A stretch of 64,000 bases of DNA, taken from Anolis sagrei (Eukaryota; Chordata; Lepidosauria; Squamata; Anolidae). The translations under genes were made by a program, and so were the position numbers. A model generated the notes under the pieces. It was not told the DNA's origin. It saw only the letters and a list, made by a program, of their open reading frames with translations, and searched no databases. This document shows, piece by piece, positions 21,200 through 32,707 of this stretch. The DNA lies in the NCBI RefSeq assembly GCF_037176765.1, contig NC_090026.1:134189252-134253251 (forward strand), read 5' to 3'. Numbering within the stretch: the first letter of the stretch is position 1; each line of letters starts with the position of its first letter.

Positions 21200-24100
21200 C
21201 ACAGACTGACTCTCGCCCTTGTAACTCTGTGCTGTTGAACGCCAGATCTGTCAACGGAAAAACAACTTTCATCCAAGATTTAATCCTGGATGAGCGGGCA
21301 GATCTGGCGTGCATTACGGAGACCTGGTTGGATGAAGCGGGAGGTGTAAATTTGACCCAGCTCTGCCCACCAGGTTTCTCTATGCAGCACCAACCGAGAT
21401 CCGGAGGGCAGGGAGGCGAGGTTGCGGTGGTCTATAGAAATACCATTCTTCTGACCAGGGGCCCCATCCCGCAGTCAACTAATTTTGAATGTGTCCATCT
21501 GAGGGTGGGTGGCCGGGACAGAATAGGGATTCTGTTAGTGTATCGCCCACCTCGCTGCACTACGGTCTCCCTACCTGAGCTAGCAGGGGTGGTCTCGAGC
21601 TTGGCATTGGAGTCCCAACGGCTTCTTGTGCTGGGGGACTTCAATGTACATGCCGAGGCTACCCTAGTAGGAGCGGCTCAGGACTTCATGTCTTCCATGG
21701 CAACCATGGGGCTGTCCCAACGGGTATCTGGCCCCACTCACAGTGCTGGACACACGCTGGATTTGTTTTTTTGTCAGGGATGGGAGCAGGGTGGCGGTGT
21801 TGAGGAGTTGACCATCTCTCTGTTGCCATGGACCAACCACTACCTGGTCAGATTTAGACTCACTGCACCTCCTAACCGCCAAAGGGGTGGGGGACCCATT
21901 AAGTTCGTCCGCCCCAGGAGGCTTATGGATTCGGATGGATTTCTGATGGCTCTTGGGGAGTTTCCCGCCACCTCGGTAGGTGATCGTGTTGATGCCCTGG
22001 TCACCCTCTGGAATGGGGAGATGACTAGGGCAATAGACACGATTGCTCCAGAACTTCCCCTCTCAAGTAGCCGAGCTAAACCAGCTCCTTGGTTTACTGA
22101 GGAGCTGGCAGCGTTGAAGCGAAAGAAGAGGGAACTAGAGAGCGCGTGGCGTTCGGATCCGAGCGAGCCAAACTGAACACGGTTTGTGACCTTTCTAAGG
22201 GCATATGCCGCGGCAATAAAGGCCGCAAAGAAATCCTTCTTTGCAGCCACTATTGCGTCTGCAAAGAACCGTCTGGCTGAGCTGCTTTGAGTTGTCAGAG
22301 GCCTTTTAAATCCCACTGCTCAGGATGGGAGCCCTGATAACTCGGCAACCCGCTGTGAAGCTTTTGCTCAGTTCTTTGCAGACAAAGTCGCTTCGATCCG
22401 TTCTGGTCTGGATACCATATTAACGGCAGTTTCTGAGGATGTAGCTGGAACATCTGCTTGTCCAGTTTTAATGTATTCATTTCAATTGGTGAAACCCGAG
22501 GATGTGGACAAGATACTTGGAGGAATGAGGCCTATCACATGCATTCTCGACCCCTGCCCATCCTGGCTTTTGAAGGATGCCAGAGGGGGATTGGCGAGTG
22601 GGTAAATGTGGTGGTTAATGCCTCCCTTCAGGAAGGCAGCATTCCAGCGAGCTTAAAACAAGCTATAATAAAATAGCTGTTGAAAAAACCATCACTGGAC
22701 CCCACTGAATTAGTCAACAAATGCCCGGTTTCCAATCTCCCCTTTTTGGGCAAAGTCCTGGAACGTGTGGTGGCTTCACAACTCCAGGTATTCTTGGAAG
22801 ACATGGATTATCTGGATTTGGCACAGTCTGGCTTTAGGCCGGGACATGGAACTGAAACAGTATTGGTCGCCTTAGTGGATGATCTACGCCGGGAGCTAGA
22901 CAGGGGGAGTGTGTCCCTGTTAGTTCTGCTGGACCTCTCAGCGGCCTTCAATACTGTCGACCACGGTATCCTTCTGGGATGCCTTGCGGGAATGGGCCTT
23001 GGAGGTACTGTTCTGCAGTGGCTCCAGTCCTTCCTAGAGGGTCGTTCTCAGAAGGTGTTGTTAGGACACACCTGTTCTGCCCTACAATCATTGTCTTGTG
23101 GGGTACCACAGGGATCAATACTGTCTCCTATGTTGCTTAACATCTACATGAAGCCGCTGGGGGAGATCATCCGGAGTTTCGGGTTATGATGTCATCTGTA
23201 CACGGATGATGTCCAACTCTGTCACTCCTTCCCACTTGCTACTAAGGAGGCTGTTCAGGTCCTGAACCAGTGCTTGGCCGCTGTAACGGTCTGGATGAGG
23301 GCGAACAAATTGAAACTGAATCCAGACAAGGCAGAGGTACTCCTGGTCAGCCGTAAGGCCGAACAGGGCACAGCCTGTGTTGGACAGGGTTACACTCCCC
23401 CTGAAGACGCAGGTTCGCAGCTTGGTTGTGATCTTGGACTCATCGCTGAGTCTGGAACCCCAGGTTTCAGCGGTGACCAGGGGAGCATTTGCACAGTTAA
23501 AACTTGTGCACCAGCTGTGCCCGTACCTTGAGAAGTCTGACTTGGCCACGGTAGTCCACACTCTGGTTACATCCCATATAGACTACTGCAACGCTCTCTA
23601 TGTGGGGTTGCCTTTGAAGACTGCTCGGAAGCTTCAAATGGTCCAGCGTTCGGCAGCCAGGTTGTTAACAGGAGCGGTACTCAGGGAGCATACAACTCCT
23701 CTGTTGCGCCAGCTCCATTGCCTGCCAGTCTGCTACCGGGCACAATTCAAAGTGCTGGCTTTAGCCTATAAAGCCCTAAACGGTTCTGGCCCTACTTACC
23801 TCTCCGAACGCATCTCCTCCTATGAACCGACTAGGACACTAAGATCATCTGGGGAGGCCCTGCTCTTGGTCCTGCCTGCATCACTGACGCGCCTGGCGGG
23901 GACAAGAGACAGGGCCTTCTCAGTGGTGGCCCCTCGGCTGTGGAACGTCCTGCCTGCCGATATCAGATCGGCCTCCTCCCTGCTGGAGTTTCGGAGGAAA
24001 GTAAAGACCTGGCTGTTCGAACAAGCATTCGATTAAACAGTGTAATTGAACATAGGAATAAGGAATAATGGATGACGAGACTGGATTCTGATTTTACTGT

Positions 24101-24270
24101 TGAGGCGCTAATGATTGTTATACTGATATTTAATTGTTGATGTTATAATCTGTTTTTAATTGCTTTATACTTGTCTGGTGATGTTTTGCATTGATGTTGT
24201 TAACCGCTTTGAGTCGCCTGAGGGCTGAGAAAAGCAGTATAGAAATAAAGTAAATAAATAAATAAATAAC
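21200..24270 (+). mobile_element. L2-type LINE, endonuclease plus reverse transcriptase
   Basis: This is the most complete LINE in the window. Its endonuclease reads LLNARSVNGKTTFIQD, ACITETWLDEAGG, ILLVYRPPRC and LVLGDFNVHAE, with HTLDLFF. After frame breaks around 22.18-22.67 kb, the reverse transcriptase reads SNLPFLGKVLERVVASQ, LDLSAAFNTVDHGILLG and LSCGVPQGSILSPMLLN. The catalytic box is YTDD (usually YADD), preceded by a stop. The C-terminus (YCNALYVGLPLKTARK) and 3' UTR end in AAATAAAGTAAATAAA. It appears dead: a minimum of four breaks. It separates the CpG promoter from gene A2. Confidence 0.9.
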
Positions 24271-24344
24271 CCATTCTAATTTGTGAAATTCACTTTATAC
24301 ATTTTTGGCCCCAACACTTGACCTTTTGCTTCTTTCCTGACCAG

Positions 24345-24521
24345 GGAAATGAGGATTCTATGGAGCCACCTCTTGGGTTGAGGAAGGAAACCAGGAATGT
24401 ATGAAGAAATCATCTCAAGGTGAAGACATTGCTGAATTTGTGACCTGTCTTACAGACACGAAAAGAAAACTGAAAGATTCAAGTTTCTGTGTTGCAATTA
24501 AACACCCATCTCACTGTTAAT
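24345..24521 (+). other. 5' leader of terminal exon, ZNF-A2
   Basis: The acceptor ttgcttctttcctgaccag/GGAAATGAG is shared with A1 (7,796), A3 (37,930) and A4 (56,723). In one frame the leader reads GNEDSMEPPLGLRKETRNV then stop; none of the three frames is open into the fingers. It is therefore probably 5' UTR, and the conserved ATG opens the ZNF ORF. Confidence 0.6.
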
Positions 24522-25721
24522 ATGAAGGAGAAAACATCTCAATGCCTGGAGTGTGGAAAGAGTTTCAGTCGGAGGAATTCTCTTCAGCGACATGATAGAA
24601 CTCACAGTGGGGAGAAACCCTATAAATGCCTTGAATGTGGACAAAGCTTCACTCAGAGTTCAACTCTACGTTCACATCAAAGGATTCACACTGGGGATAA
24701 ACCCTTTAAATGCCTGGAGTGTGGGAAGAGCTTCACTGACAGTGGAATTCTACGTAGACATCAAAAGACTCATATTGGGGAGAAACCCTATAAATGCCTC
24801 GAGTGTGGACAGAGCTTTATTCAAAGTTCATCTCTACGTTCACATCAAAGGACTCACACTGGGGAGAAACCCTATAAATGCGTGGAGTGTGGACAGAGCT
24901 TCAGTCAGAGTGGAGTCCTACGTAGACATCAAAGGACTCACACTGGGGAGAAACCCTATAAATGCCTCAAGTGTGGACAGAGCTTCATTCGTAGTTCACA
25001 CCTACGATCACATGAAAGGATTCACACTGGGGAGAATCCCTATACATGCCTGGAGTGTGGAAAGAGTTTCATTCGGAGGGATTCACTTCAGCGACATGAA
25101 AGGACTCACATGGGAGAGAAACCGTATACATGCCTCCAGTGTGGACAGAGCTTCATTCAAAGTTCAACTCTACGTTCACATCAAAGGACTCACACGGGAG
25201 AGAAACCCTATACATGCCTGGAGTGTGGAAAGAGCTTCACTCAGAGTTCAGGTCTCCATTCACATCAACGGACTCACACTGGGGAGAAACCCTTTACATG
25301 CCTGGAGTGTGGAAAGAGCTTCTGTCATAGTTCAACTCTACATTCACATCAAAGGACACAGAGTGGGGAGAAACCCTATAAGTGCTTAGAGTGTGGATGG
25401 AGCTTCACTGAGGGTGTAAGTCTACGTAAACATCAAAGGATTCACACTGGGGAGAAACCCTATAAGTGCCTAGAATGTGGACAGAGCTTCGCTCACAATG
25501 GAAATCTACGTAAACATCAGCGGATTCACACTGGGGAGAAACCCTATAAATGCCTGGAGTGTGGACAGATATTCACTCACAGTAGAAATCTACGTAGACA
25601 CCAAAGAACTCACACTGGTGAGAAACTCTATACATGCCTGGAGTGTGGACAGCGCTTCACTCATATTGCAGGTCTGCATTCGCATAAAAGGACTCACACT
25701 GGGGAGAAACCCACCCTATAA
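24522..25721 (+). CDS. C2H2 poly-zinc-finger protein, type A (ZNF-A2), 14 fingers
   Basis: A 399-residue DNA-binding protein: MKEKT, then 14 fingers of 28 residues with TGEKP linkers. Finger 10 has Gln for the final His ([12 protein letters not shown]), and the other 13 keep all ligands. Helix -1/3/6 triplets include QTS (2, 8), DIR (3), QVR (5), RHS (6), RSR (7) and HNR (13). Finger 7 ([18 protein letters not shown]) is a copy of the N-terminal finger type moved into the middle. The ORF ends early (EKPTL) because of a 4-nt insertion (about 25,711-25,714) in the last linker. A further, out-of-frame finger ([19 protein letters not shown]) follows to about 25,800. A3 shares this lesion. The start has A at -3 and is conserved with A1, A3 and A4. 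Likely promoter: the CpG region at 18.8-19.3 kb. No KRAB exon is found. Confidence 0.9.
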   Translation: MKEKTSQCLECGKSFSRRNSLQRHDRTHSGEKPYKCLECGQSFTQSSTLRSHQRIHTGDKPFKCLECGKSFTDSGILRRHQKTHIGEKPYKCLECGQSFIQSSSLRSHQRTHTGEKPYKCVECGQSFSQSGVLRRHQRTHTGEKPYKCLKCGQSFIRSSHLRSHERIHTGENPYTCLECGKSFIRRDSLQRHERTHMGEKPYTCLQCGQSFIQSSTLRSHQRTHTGEKPYTCLECGKSFTQSSGLHSHQRTHTGEKPFTCLECGKSFCHSSTLHSHQRTQSGEKPYKCLECGWSFTEGVSLRKHQRIHTGEKPYKCLECGQSFAHNGNLRKHQRIHTGEKPYKCLECGQIFTHSRNLRRHQRTHTGEKLYTCLECGQRFTHIAGLHSHKRTHTGEKPTL

Positions 25722-25954
25722 ATGCCTAGAATGTGGACAGAGCTTCACTCACAATGGAAGTGTACGTTCACATCAAAGGACTCACTGGGGAGAAATCCCA
25801 TGAAAGCATGGAGTGTTGAAAGAGCTTCTCTGAGAGTTCAACCTACATATACATAGATTTTCAATGGAGACAACAGTGGCATTTGACCGAAATACCACTT
25901 TCCAAGCTTTTCATGTTGTTTACACTCTTTAGACATGCATCCTTTCATGACATG

Positions 25955-25955
<1 letters not shown>
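25722..25955 (+). other. Lost final finger and shortened 3' UTR of ZNF-A2
   Basis: The out-of-frame finger and the conserved 3' UTR (catagattttcaatggaga, then gcatcctttcatgacatgg) run until 25,955, where a (TAA)n tract joins them directly to sequence that normally lies upstream of an A gene. The distal half of the 3' UTR is missing. Confidence 0.6.

Positions 25956-25988
<33 letters not shown>
25956..25988 (+). repeat. (TAA)n at a duplication junction
   Basis: Eleven TAA-like units lie between the A2 3' UTR and the segment ggaatgaatagcaaagagg. That segment elsewhere (5.85, 36.16 and 54.96 kb) follows R4/Dong-like (TAA)n tails upstream of A genes. Confidence 0.8.
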
Positions 25989-25989
<1 letters not shown>

Positions 25990-26087
25990 GAATGAATAGC
26001 AAAGAGGAGTATTCTGTCTCTGAATGTATTGGCTTGAGGTTTTCCATTTTCAAGAGGGGTTCAAAGGTTTACAAGTTGATGGAGGAA

Positions 26088-27045
26088 TGTAGTGAATTCC
26101 CTCCCTGTTAGGCTAGGAAAAGCCTAGAAAAGTAGGCCCAGGAAGTTGGGCAGCCATTTTGGAAAAGGTGCCGGGGGAATCCATTTTAGTTACTCATTTC
26201 CTGAAGGGGGCGTGTTTAGAAAGAGCAGCTTTGGAGGGAAATGAGGGAGGACTGTAATTGGCTGAGTGAGAGTGGGCAGAGCCTAACTTGGCAAAAGGAA
26301 AAAAATGACTTTAACATAAAGGTTTTGAAACCCCGTCAAGGAGAGTGAACCTGGGTGTCAAAGGGAGAAGGTGTTAGGAGTTTGGGGTGGTGAAGAGGGT
26401 TAGAGAGAGAGGCCTGGGATCAGTCAGTTGGCTAGCAGATAGCCAGTGAGAAGATTACAGCTCTTTGGGAAGGATAGCTGGGGAGTGGAGAGACAGGTCC
26501 CAAAGGAGAAGGACTGTCTGTGTGGAGGAGGTTAGAAATTACTGTCAGAGAGGAAGTGGGGGGAGAGAAGTGTCTCATGTGTAACTAAGTCTGAACTGTT
26601 TAGAGTAACTACACGCTTTTAAGTCAGTATTTTGAAACAGCTAAGCTTGATACCTGAATTTTTCCAGTTCTCTTAAATAAACATCATTGTTTTGTTGTTC
26701 ACAACTGCCTCACGTGTGCTTCTGTGGGTGAAGTTTTAAAAGCCGTTTCCTGCAACAATCAAGAGTCTATGGTGGCAGTGTATAATTTTAAAGAACCATC
26801 TTTACCTCAGAACACAAGCCTGAGGGCTAATCCAACACACTCTTACCTGAGATACCTCAAGTAAGCCAAGGGCTGAACAGTGCTTTTAATTTTGGTGGTG
26901 GCCAGAGGGTTTTCAAAAGGTTTTTTGGCCAGTAGAAAGTTTCCGCTTTCCTTCCAGTTTTTAATGACAGAAGCCTCATTCCAATCTACGTGGTGTTCAG
27001 CTTTTGAGATTTTTATTTTCCAGATAAAGCCTCAACTCCTTTATA
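26088..27045 (+). mobile_element. LTR-retrotransposon remnant (LTR plus leader)
   Basis: The duplicated flank is interrupted after gttgatggagga and resumes at agggattcctgac (about 27,048). The insert begins tgtagtgaattccctccc, has an AAATAAA (about 26,675), and is followed by tggtggcagtg-type leader sequence as seen after LTRs of gypsy-like elements. A similar leader word lies at 59,812. The family is uncertain. It is a fossil with no readable protein domain. Confidence 0.4.
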
Positions 27046-27119
27046 AAGTCAGGGATTCCTGACTTTGACACAAAGGAAGGAAGGAGGAAACGCTGGATGT
27101 GGCTGAGTTGGGAGAGTTA

Positions 27120-27400
27120 TTGTCATGAATGACTTTTCAATGACTTTGAAGCATAGGTTTTTTTATTGCAATTTCCAGTGTGAGAAGGTATATCAGATTA
27201 CAGAAAAACATTTAGACAAAGAATGACATTGCACAGATAGACATACAGATTCTATGCAACTACATTGGATTTACAATTACATTGGTTAACAAACAAAGGG
27301 GAATTACATTCACACACATGTACACGCATTCGTCCACATGCATCCAAATATTACCATATCCTTTTCTCCCTCCTTGGAGAAGCACCTCTTAGGCCAGACC
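27120..27400. other. Unassigned stretch, no gene seen
   Basis: AT-rich sequence with gcatgtacac-like words and no ORF worth reporting. It may be part of a retroposon 3' end. Confidence 0.25.
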
Positions 27401-28300
27401 CTGATTTCCTACAGCCTGCCAAGGCATCATTCCATAATTCGGGGTTCACCAGCAGGTTGGGTCTGGGTGACAGGGAGGAGGGGGTCGCAGTAGTCTTTCG
27501 GCAGTCCATCGCTGTGGACTCTACGTAGGACTGCCCTTAAAAACGGGCCGGAAATTCCAACTGGTGCTCCTTACAGGGAGAGGTCAACCTCTCCCTGTAA
27601 AAAGGAGCTCCATTGGTTGCTGTTCATTTTCCGGTCCCAATTCAAGATCCAAGTGCTTACCTACAAAGCCCTAAACGGTTTGGGACCTGCCTACCTGTGT
27701 GATCGCATTTCTGTATACGAACCCACACAATCTCTTTGATCTTCCGGAGAGGCCCTGCTCGCGATTCCACCTGCATCGCAAGCACGATTGGTGGGGACAA
27801 GGGACAGGGCCTGCTCTGTGGTGGCCCCTCGACTCTGGAACTCACTCCCCAAGGATATCAGGCATGGCCCAACATTGGCAGTCTTTAGGAGGAGCTTGAA
27901 AATGTGACCGTTCCAGTGCGCCTTCCCAGAATAGGAAACTCCAAGCACTTTGTCCCAAATGCACTTTACTAGAGATCTAGGACTGTCTGCATGCCCTACC
28001 TATCTCCAAAATATCTATCCATTTCACCCGGTCATTGACTGGTAATTGACTGGTTGCCCTGACACGACACATAAATAAATACCCAGTCATGCCCAGCTTC
28101 TTAAATTTTAACCATTACATCTGGCCCTGACATTGGTTTTAATTGCGTCATGTTGTTATTGTTAATGTTTATTGCTTGAGTTACCTACTGTTGTATTGTT
28201 GTTGTGCTGTTTATTGATGTATTGGGTCTCGGCCTCTTGTAAGCCACACCGAGTCCTTTGGGAGATGGTAGCGGGGTATAAATAAAGGTTTATTATTGTT
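27400..28300 (+). mobile_element. L2-type LINE, internally deleted
   Basis: A scrap of endonuclease (SGFTSRLGLGDREEGVAVVF) at about 27,430-27,530 is joined to the C-terminal domain (LQVLTYKALNGLGPAYLCDR-like, in broken frames) at 27,600-27,900. It is followed by the 3' UTR and the tail gccacaccgagtcctttggg with ATT repeats. Nearly the whole reverse transcriptase is missing. Confidence 0.65.
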
Positions 28301-28309
28301 ATTATTATT

Positions 28310-28890
28310 ACTTCCATAACGCCAAAACTTCAAAACACCGAAATGCCAAAACTTCTTTCCCTAAGCACAATGCCAAGGACCAGATCTCTGTTTTCCACAC
28401 AGCAGAACCTGATTCCCTGCACAAAATCCAAGACTCCAAAAGCGCACTCCTTCCTCCTCTTCCCTTGAGAAAGAAGCCCCAAAGTGACCAGAATCATGCT
28501 TTCCCAGAGCACATCTGACACTCTCCGAATACACCACCTCTGTCCTTCCCATGGAGCAGAGCATGGCGGTGGACAGACTCCTCAGGTCTGCCACACTTTG
28601 AGCATTATTAGTCTGAGTGTTTTATAGAAATATTCTGTTGATGTTGTCCCCAAGTTGTAAATTAATGATAGGCGCCTTCCATCCTGCATCCATCTCAGTG
28701 TTGATCTTCTGGATTGGTGTTAACAAACACAAGGCTTGTGTTGACTTCCTTCTTAACTTAAGGAAGGTTGCAAACATTTCCTTTATCACTGTCCCAGTTC
28801 TTATCAGAGTTTACTCTTCCGATCTCATTAACAGGTTTTAATCACAAAGCAGCAAGCAGGGAGTTAGTCATTGCAGGCCTTAATATTATA
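28310..28890. other. Unassigned stretch, no gene seen
   Basis: Starts with the short direct repeats ccaaaacttcaaaacaccg and aatgccaaaacttctttcc. No conserved peptide, tail or inverted repeat is recognised. Confidence 0.25.
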
Positions 28891-28899
28891 CGGGTGCTT

Positions 28900-29575
28900 C
28901 CAAAATTATTAACTCCAACCACACATGAGGTGGCGGCAAAAAAAGCCAATGGGATTTTGGCCTGCATCAATAGGAGCATAGTGTCTAGATCTAAGGAAGT
29001 AATGCTCCCCATCCTCTATTCCGCTTTGGTTAGACCACACCTGGAATATTGTGTCCAATTCTGGGCACCACAATTCAAGAGAGATATTGACAAGCTGGAA
29101 TGTGTCCAGAGAAAGAGGGTGACTAAAATGATCAAGGGTCTGGAGAACAAGCCCTATGAGGAGCGGCTTAAGGAACTGGGCATGTTTAGCCTGAAGAAGA
29201 GAAGGCTGAGAGGAGACATGATAGCCATGGATAAATATGTGAGAGGAAGCCACAGGGAGGAGGAGGGAGGGAGCTTCCTTTCTGCTTCCCTGGAGACGAG
29301 GATGCAATGGAACAATGGCTTCAAACTACAAGAGAGGAGATTCCATCTGAACATTAGGAAGAACTTCCTGACTGAGAGCCGTTCAGCAGTGGAACTCTCT
29401 GCCCCGGAGGGAGTGTGGTGGAGGCTCCTTCTTTGGAAGCTTTTAAACAGAGGCTGGATGGCCATTTGTCAGGGGTGATTTGAATGCAATATTCCTGCTT
29501 CTTGGCAGAATGGGGGTGGACTGGATGGCCCATGGGGTCTCTTCCAACTCTTTGATTCTATGATTCTATCCTTCC
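28900..29575 (+). mobile_element. CR1 LINE, ORF2 C-terminus and 3' end
   Basis: Reads [71 protein letters not shown] and [19 protein letters not shown]-like stretches, then the 3' UTR with cttggcagaatgggggtgg and the tail tgattctatgattctat. It is a 5'-truncated copy with a few small breaks. Confidence 0.85.
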
Positions 29576-29644
29576 ATTCATTCCCACCCATCATTATTAA
29601 ATTCACATTTATCAAATTTGCACATTGAATTTCTTATTACATTA

Positions 29645-30010
29645 TTCTGATCTATAATAATAAATATAATTCACCAAAGTTATTATGATATCATAATAAT
29701 ACATATAATATTGTAATTAGTATTCAGTGCGCTCTTCTGGGGAGGCCCCACTCTCAGTCCCGGCTCCATCGCAGCCCCGGTTGGCGGGGACGAGAGACGG
29801 CGGGTCCTTCCTTCTCGGAGGTGCCCCTCCCGGGCTGTGGAACCCCCTCCCCCGTGGCATCAGAACCGCTGCCTCGCTCTTAAGCGTAGGAAGAGTCTTC
29901 AGGTGACTGGCTACCGAAGCAAGCCTTTGGGGGTCAAGGTGGCCCACCCATAAGGAAGACGGAAGAATGGGGGTCAGTTGCTGGGAGTCTTTTGGTATGT
30001 TTGACACGCT
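29645..30010 (+). repeat. Partial copy of the ZNF upstream block with L2 fragment
   Basis: Shares the AT-rich piece (tctgatctataataataaat, tagtattcagtgcg) and the L2-type C-terminal fragment (ggggaggccccactctcag) with 6.77-6.9 and 36.35-36.47 kb, but continues into a longer L2 segment (gttggcggggacgagagac). No ZNF gene follows. Confidence 0.55.
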
Positions 30011-30189
30011 TTAGACGTTTGAAAGACTATTTTTAATTGCTATGCGTATGTTTTTCAGCAGGAACTGGGGCGGGCACCACGTGTGGGACCCAGGGCTTGG
30101 CACAAGGACAGGCCTATGAGGGGAAACACCATTTGGATAAGAGGGAGAGGGGAGTGGGGTGTGTAGTGGGTGGTGGGGAAGGGGAGTGG

Positions 30190-30450
30190 GCCCCCTCGGA
30201 CCCACTCGCCAGGAAGGGAGGGGAACAGCCTGCGGAAATGGAGAAAAGGGCAGTTTTCGGAATCCGTTAAGAGTGGCGAGCCGGGGAAGCAGGTCACTCA
30301 GTCAAGCAGGTCACTTGGTCAGTTCATCTCAGGCAGGTGGGGGGCAACTCCGCCCCTCCCTCCCTCCCTCTGGGTGTTTTGTTGTTACTACTATCACTAT
30401 TTATTTTATTTCAAATATTTGTACCCACCCTTCTCAAACACCCCCCAACC
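30190..30450 (+). repeat. Duplicated 250-bp segment (pair with 42,010-42,245)
   Basis: The words gggcagttttcggaatccgt, gagtggcgagccggg, agttcatctcaggcaggtgg and caactccgcccctccctcc, and the LINE-like ttcaaatatttgtaccca, recur in the same order at 42,065-42,240. The two copies differ mainly by a small internal duplication (gtcactcagtcaagcagg) here. Confidence 0.7.
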
Positions 30451-30569
30451 CCCGGGGGGGGGGGGAGCACTCAGGGAGGCTTGCAGCCGGCAACGATTGG
30501 ATGTCCCTATACACACATAATACAACACAATAATTACAATGGATAAAACATTAAATCAATTCAATTAAA

Positions 30570-30730
30570 AACCTTTTGGGGCTCCAAGTCCCACCATTCC
30601 TCACAGCCTCAGGCCCCTTCCTTTCCCCCCTCAGCCCCTTAAGAGGAAAGGAAAAGGGTCGGGGTGTGAGGAATGGTGGTAGTTGGAGTCCAAACACCTG
30701 GAGGGGGGCCCAAGTTGGCCCAGGTGTAAG
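30570..30730. mobile_element. Fold-back MITE, both arms
   Basis: The arm ggctccaagtcccaccattc and cctcacagcctcaggcccct is mirrored by aggggtcggggtgtgagg-like and aatggtggtagttggagtcc, meeting at ccccttaag. It is a palindrome of about 150 bp. Single arms occur at 11,633 and 15,905. Confidence 0.6.
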
Positions 30731-30739
30731 GACAGCCTC

Positions 30740-31420
30740 AAGGTCAGTCAATGGGGAGAGCCATCAGGGAGGTCATCGGGTCACAGCAGTCGCCCTTTCC
30801 GATGTCAATGGCTGGCTGTGAGTCTTCCTGGCCCTGTTCCGGCAGCATTCTCTCCTGATGTTTCACCTGCACCTGTAGCAAAAGGCATCCTCTGAGGTTG
30901 AGGGTCTCCTGGAAACGAGGCGAGTGGGGGGCATGTCTGTCTGTGGAAAGGTGTCCCGGGTGGGAGGAGAACTCTTGTCTGTGGGAGGTCAGGTGGTCAT
31001 TGGCAATGACCGGCCACCCTGACCACCACCACCACCATCCCCAGGGTGCCAGGCGAGACAGAGAAGAAGCCCGTGGGGCCATGAGAAGTGGGTGGGCCGT
31101 GTCCACGGGAAGAGGGGACCGTGGGAAGGGAGGCCATGCTGAGAACCCTCCAGAAGTCAGAGCAGCGAGCCAAGAGCCACACTTGGGAAGAGGGAATGCC
31201 AGGAGGAGGGGGGCCATCAGGGCCAGCTCATCGCTTCCTCCCAGGAAGGGATCCTCAGGCAGGGAGGGAGGGAGCAGCCAGGCTTGGGAGCTGCAAGGCT
31301 TTGCAATGCTAAGCAAGGTGATTTACTTTTCCCTCAAGCAGGCAAGAGTTCTTTCTCCCACCCTGGACCCCATTCCACAGGGATAGAGAGAGAGAGAGGG
31401 TTTCCCATAGGCAGACCCCC
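30740..31420. other. Intergenic stretch, possible Penelope-like scrap
   Basis: At 30,835-30,990 the words gcattctctcctgatgtttc, acctgcacctgtagcaaaag and gtgggaggagaactcttgtc resemble a diverged 3' UTR of the Penelope-like family. The remainder has no gene. Confidence 0.35.
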
Positions 31421-31425
31421 CCCCC

Positions 31426-32002
31426 CCGAGGAGGCGTGCCGCCATTGAGGTGGGCGGAACGTCAGGAGAGAGTGCTTCTGGGACATCCATTGAGGGTGAG
31501 AGAGGGCAATGTGGGGAGCGGGGGGGGGAGGTGGCTGCTGCGGGGTGCCTTCCATCCTGGAAACTCCTGGGTAGCCACGTTGCCCCGCGGAACTCCCCGC
31601 CGCAGTGTTCTCCCCCGCTCTTTGGCGCGCTGTGCGAGAGGGTCCCGCGGCGTTGGGGTCCTCCCTCCGGCCTGGGCCACCTCCCTCGCTCCCTCCCTCC
31701 CTCTTTCCGTTCCTCCCTCCGTGTGTGTGGTCTCCCTCTTTCTCTGTCTCTCCTCAGAGGGAGGCCGCCATCTTCTTCTCCCCTTCTTCTTCGGGCGCCC
31801 CGTCAATCAAGGCTGCAGAGCGGCGGGCGGCCAATGGGGGGCGTCCGGTGGGCGGGGCGGTACGGGCTGGGCCAATGGGAGGGCGGAGGGGGCGGGCCTT
31901 CTTCTCGGCGGCCTCAGCACAGCCTCTCCCGCCGCCGCCAAAGCCGCCATTGTTCCCTGAGGCGAGGAAGACCCGGATGGAGAGAGAGCCAGAGGGACAG
32001 AG
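31426..32002 (+). promoter_or_regulatory. CpG promoter and first exon of the A3 unit
   Basis: A CpG-dense block, closely repeated at 51,441-52,361, with a YY1-type motif GCCGCCATCTT (31,764-31,774) and a second ccgccatt near 31,944. It also has CCAAT boxes on the plus strand (ggccaatgggg about 31,829, ggccaatggga about 31,872) and GC boxes (gggcggggcgg). A first exon probably ends at 32,002 with CAGAG/GTGAGT. The ATG at 31,977 reads MEREPEGQR to the donor; joined to 37,930 it would stop after about 20 codons, making an upstream ORF. It is the likely promoter of ZNF-A3, 6 kb downstream. Confidence 0.65.
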
Positions 32003-32707
32003 GTGAGTTTGTCGGGGTTCTCCTCCCCCGGGCACCCCTTCGGACTCCGGCTTCCCATTCCCGCCCTCCTGGCCTCCCTCCCTTCTTCTCTCTTCAGCGC
32101 CTGAGGGGAAAGGAAAGCGCCTGAGGCCAGGAAGGAAGGAAGGCCCAAGTAGGCCCGGGCCTAGCCCCCTCCCCGCCTGGCTTTGGCAGCCTGTCCTCCC
32201 CCAAGGAAGGAAGGCTCTCCTGGCCGGGCTCCCCGGGAGGGAGTCTTCCGTGGGGCTGCCCGGCCAAGAGGCCCCAGAAGCACGCTCTCCTGACGTTGCG
32301 CCCGCATCTCAGGCAGGCAGGCTCCCTCGGAGGTGGGGGGGGGGGGGTTGGAAACATACCCTATAGGAATGGTATGTCCCGCGTGGGAGGAAGAAGAAGG
32401 AACTCTTGCCTGCGGGAGGCCAGCAGCATGGGGAGTGTTGCTGCCGTGGGCCGCCTTGAGGAGGAGCCCTGAACAGCCTCGCAGCTTCAAAGCCTGGCTG
32501 CCCCCGCCCTCCTCGGCCCCAGTCCTCAGGAGTTAGTTCCCCCCCCCCCTCCACAACCAACCCTCTCCATCTCTCTCTCTCTCGCCCCGTGTTTCCAGCT
32601 TTAGTCTTTCATTCTGGACATTCGGCCCGCTCACTGGGACTCTGCCAGGAAGGATTATGTTGGGATTTTATATTGTTTGCTGGTTTGGTTATTTTGTTTT
32701 GTTTCGT

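Noticed and set aside
24345-24420. Coding KRAB-like or linker exon fused to the fingers (GNEDSMEPP)
   Set aside because: It stops before the zinc-finger start in every A gene, and no frame is open across; treated as 5' UTR.
30744-31386. Overlapping frames of 160-190 codons on both strands
   Set aside because: GC-rich composition effect; no conserved motif and no counterpart in the other duplicated unit.
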